Both the position numbers and the translations under genes were made by a program. The notes under the pieces were generated by a model. The model ran no database searches, had not been told where the DNA came from, and was given only the letters and a program-made list of their open reading frames with translations. From the NCBI GenBank assembly GCA_036399715.1, contig DASWMO010000056.1, forward strand, positions 1-25,462: DNA of 25,462 nucleotides, written 5' to 3'. Shown here piece by piece: positions 25,462 to 25,462 of the stretch; position 1 is the stretch's first letter; each line of letters opens with the position of its first letter. Source of the DNA: DASVSE01 sp036399715. Its GTDB lineage: Bacteria; Bacteroidota; Rhodothermia; Rhodothermales; Rubricoccaceae.

Positions 25462-25462
25462 G

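Overview
The window is very GC-rich, gene-dense bacterial chromosome with strong G/C bias at third codon positions. A secreted protein with a type IX-style sorting domain (1993..3477), a LytS/LytTR signalling pair and many Bacteroidota-type proteins suggest a high-GC marine member of the Rhodothermales (Rubrivirga/Rubricoccus-like). That assignment is inference from protein style; there is no rRNA, tRNA or phage gene here.

Layout. 2..5395: a LytS-type histidine kinase and a LytTR response regulator on the + strand. They are separated by a minus-strand block holding a BNR/T9SS-secreted protein and a helical protein of unknown function. The block is bracketed by two repeat structures: a long inverted repeat (1827..1941) and an indel-free array of ten 21-bp units (4291..4500). 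5475..9975: a SpoIID-like protein, then a minus-strand operon gbsR-like > yraN > isoaspartyl peptidase, then a SAM hydrolase translationally coupled to a single-pass membrane protein (to 10700). 10790..12441: a minus-strand pair, Zn-dependent dehydrogenase plus a conserved small partner. 12725..13702: a lipoprotein. 13838..16300: parC, followed by a strong hairpin. 16382..18394: a lipase-like hydrolase and a lipoprotein. 18421..19766: an RpiB-like and a PduL-like protein, coupled by GTGA and sharing a short module. 19846..24220: three tandem secreted amidohydrolase-family genes. 24562 to the end: the C-terminal part of parE on the minus strand.

The strongest candidates for something undescribed are, first, the 21-bp array with its adjacent small helical protein, lying exactly between a split two-component pair. 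The array is open on both strands because of its period, but its codon use is unlike the neighbouring genes and most units have dyad symmetry, so it looks like a DNA or RNA element rather than protein code. Second is the RpiB/PduL-like pair, in which both proteins have lost canonical catalytic residues and both carry the same ~40-residue module, without any microcompartment shell gene in the window.

Genes are tightly packed, with several 4-base start/stop overlaps (8274..8277, 9972..9975, 19110..19113, 21549..21552). Recognisable Shine-Dalgarno sequences are rare. A TAnnTTG motif recurs upstream of several starts and may be the local -7 promoter element.
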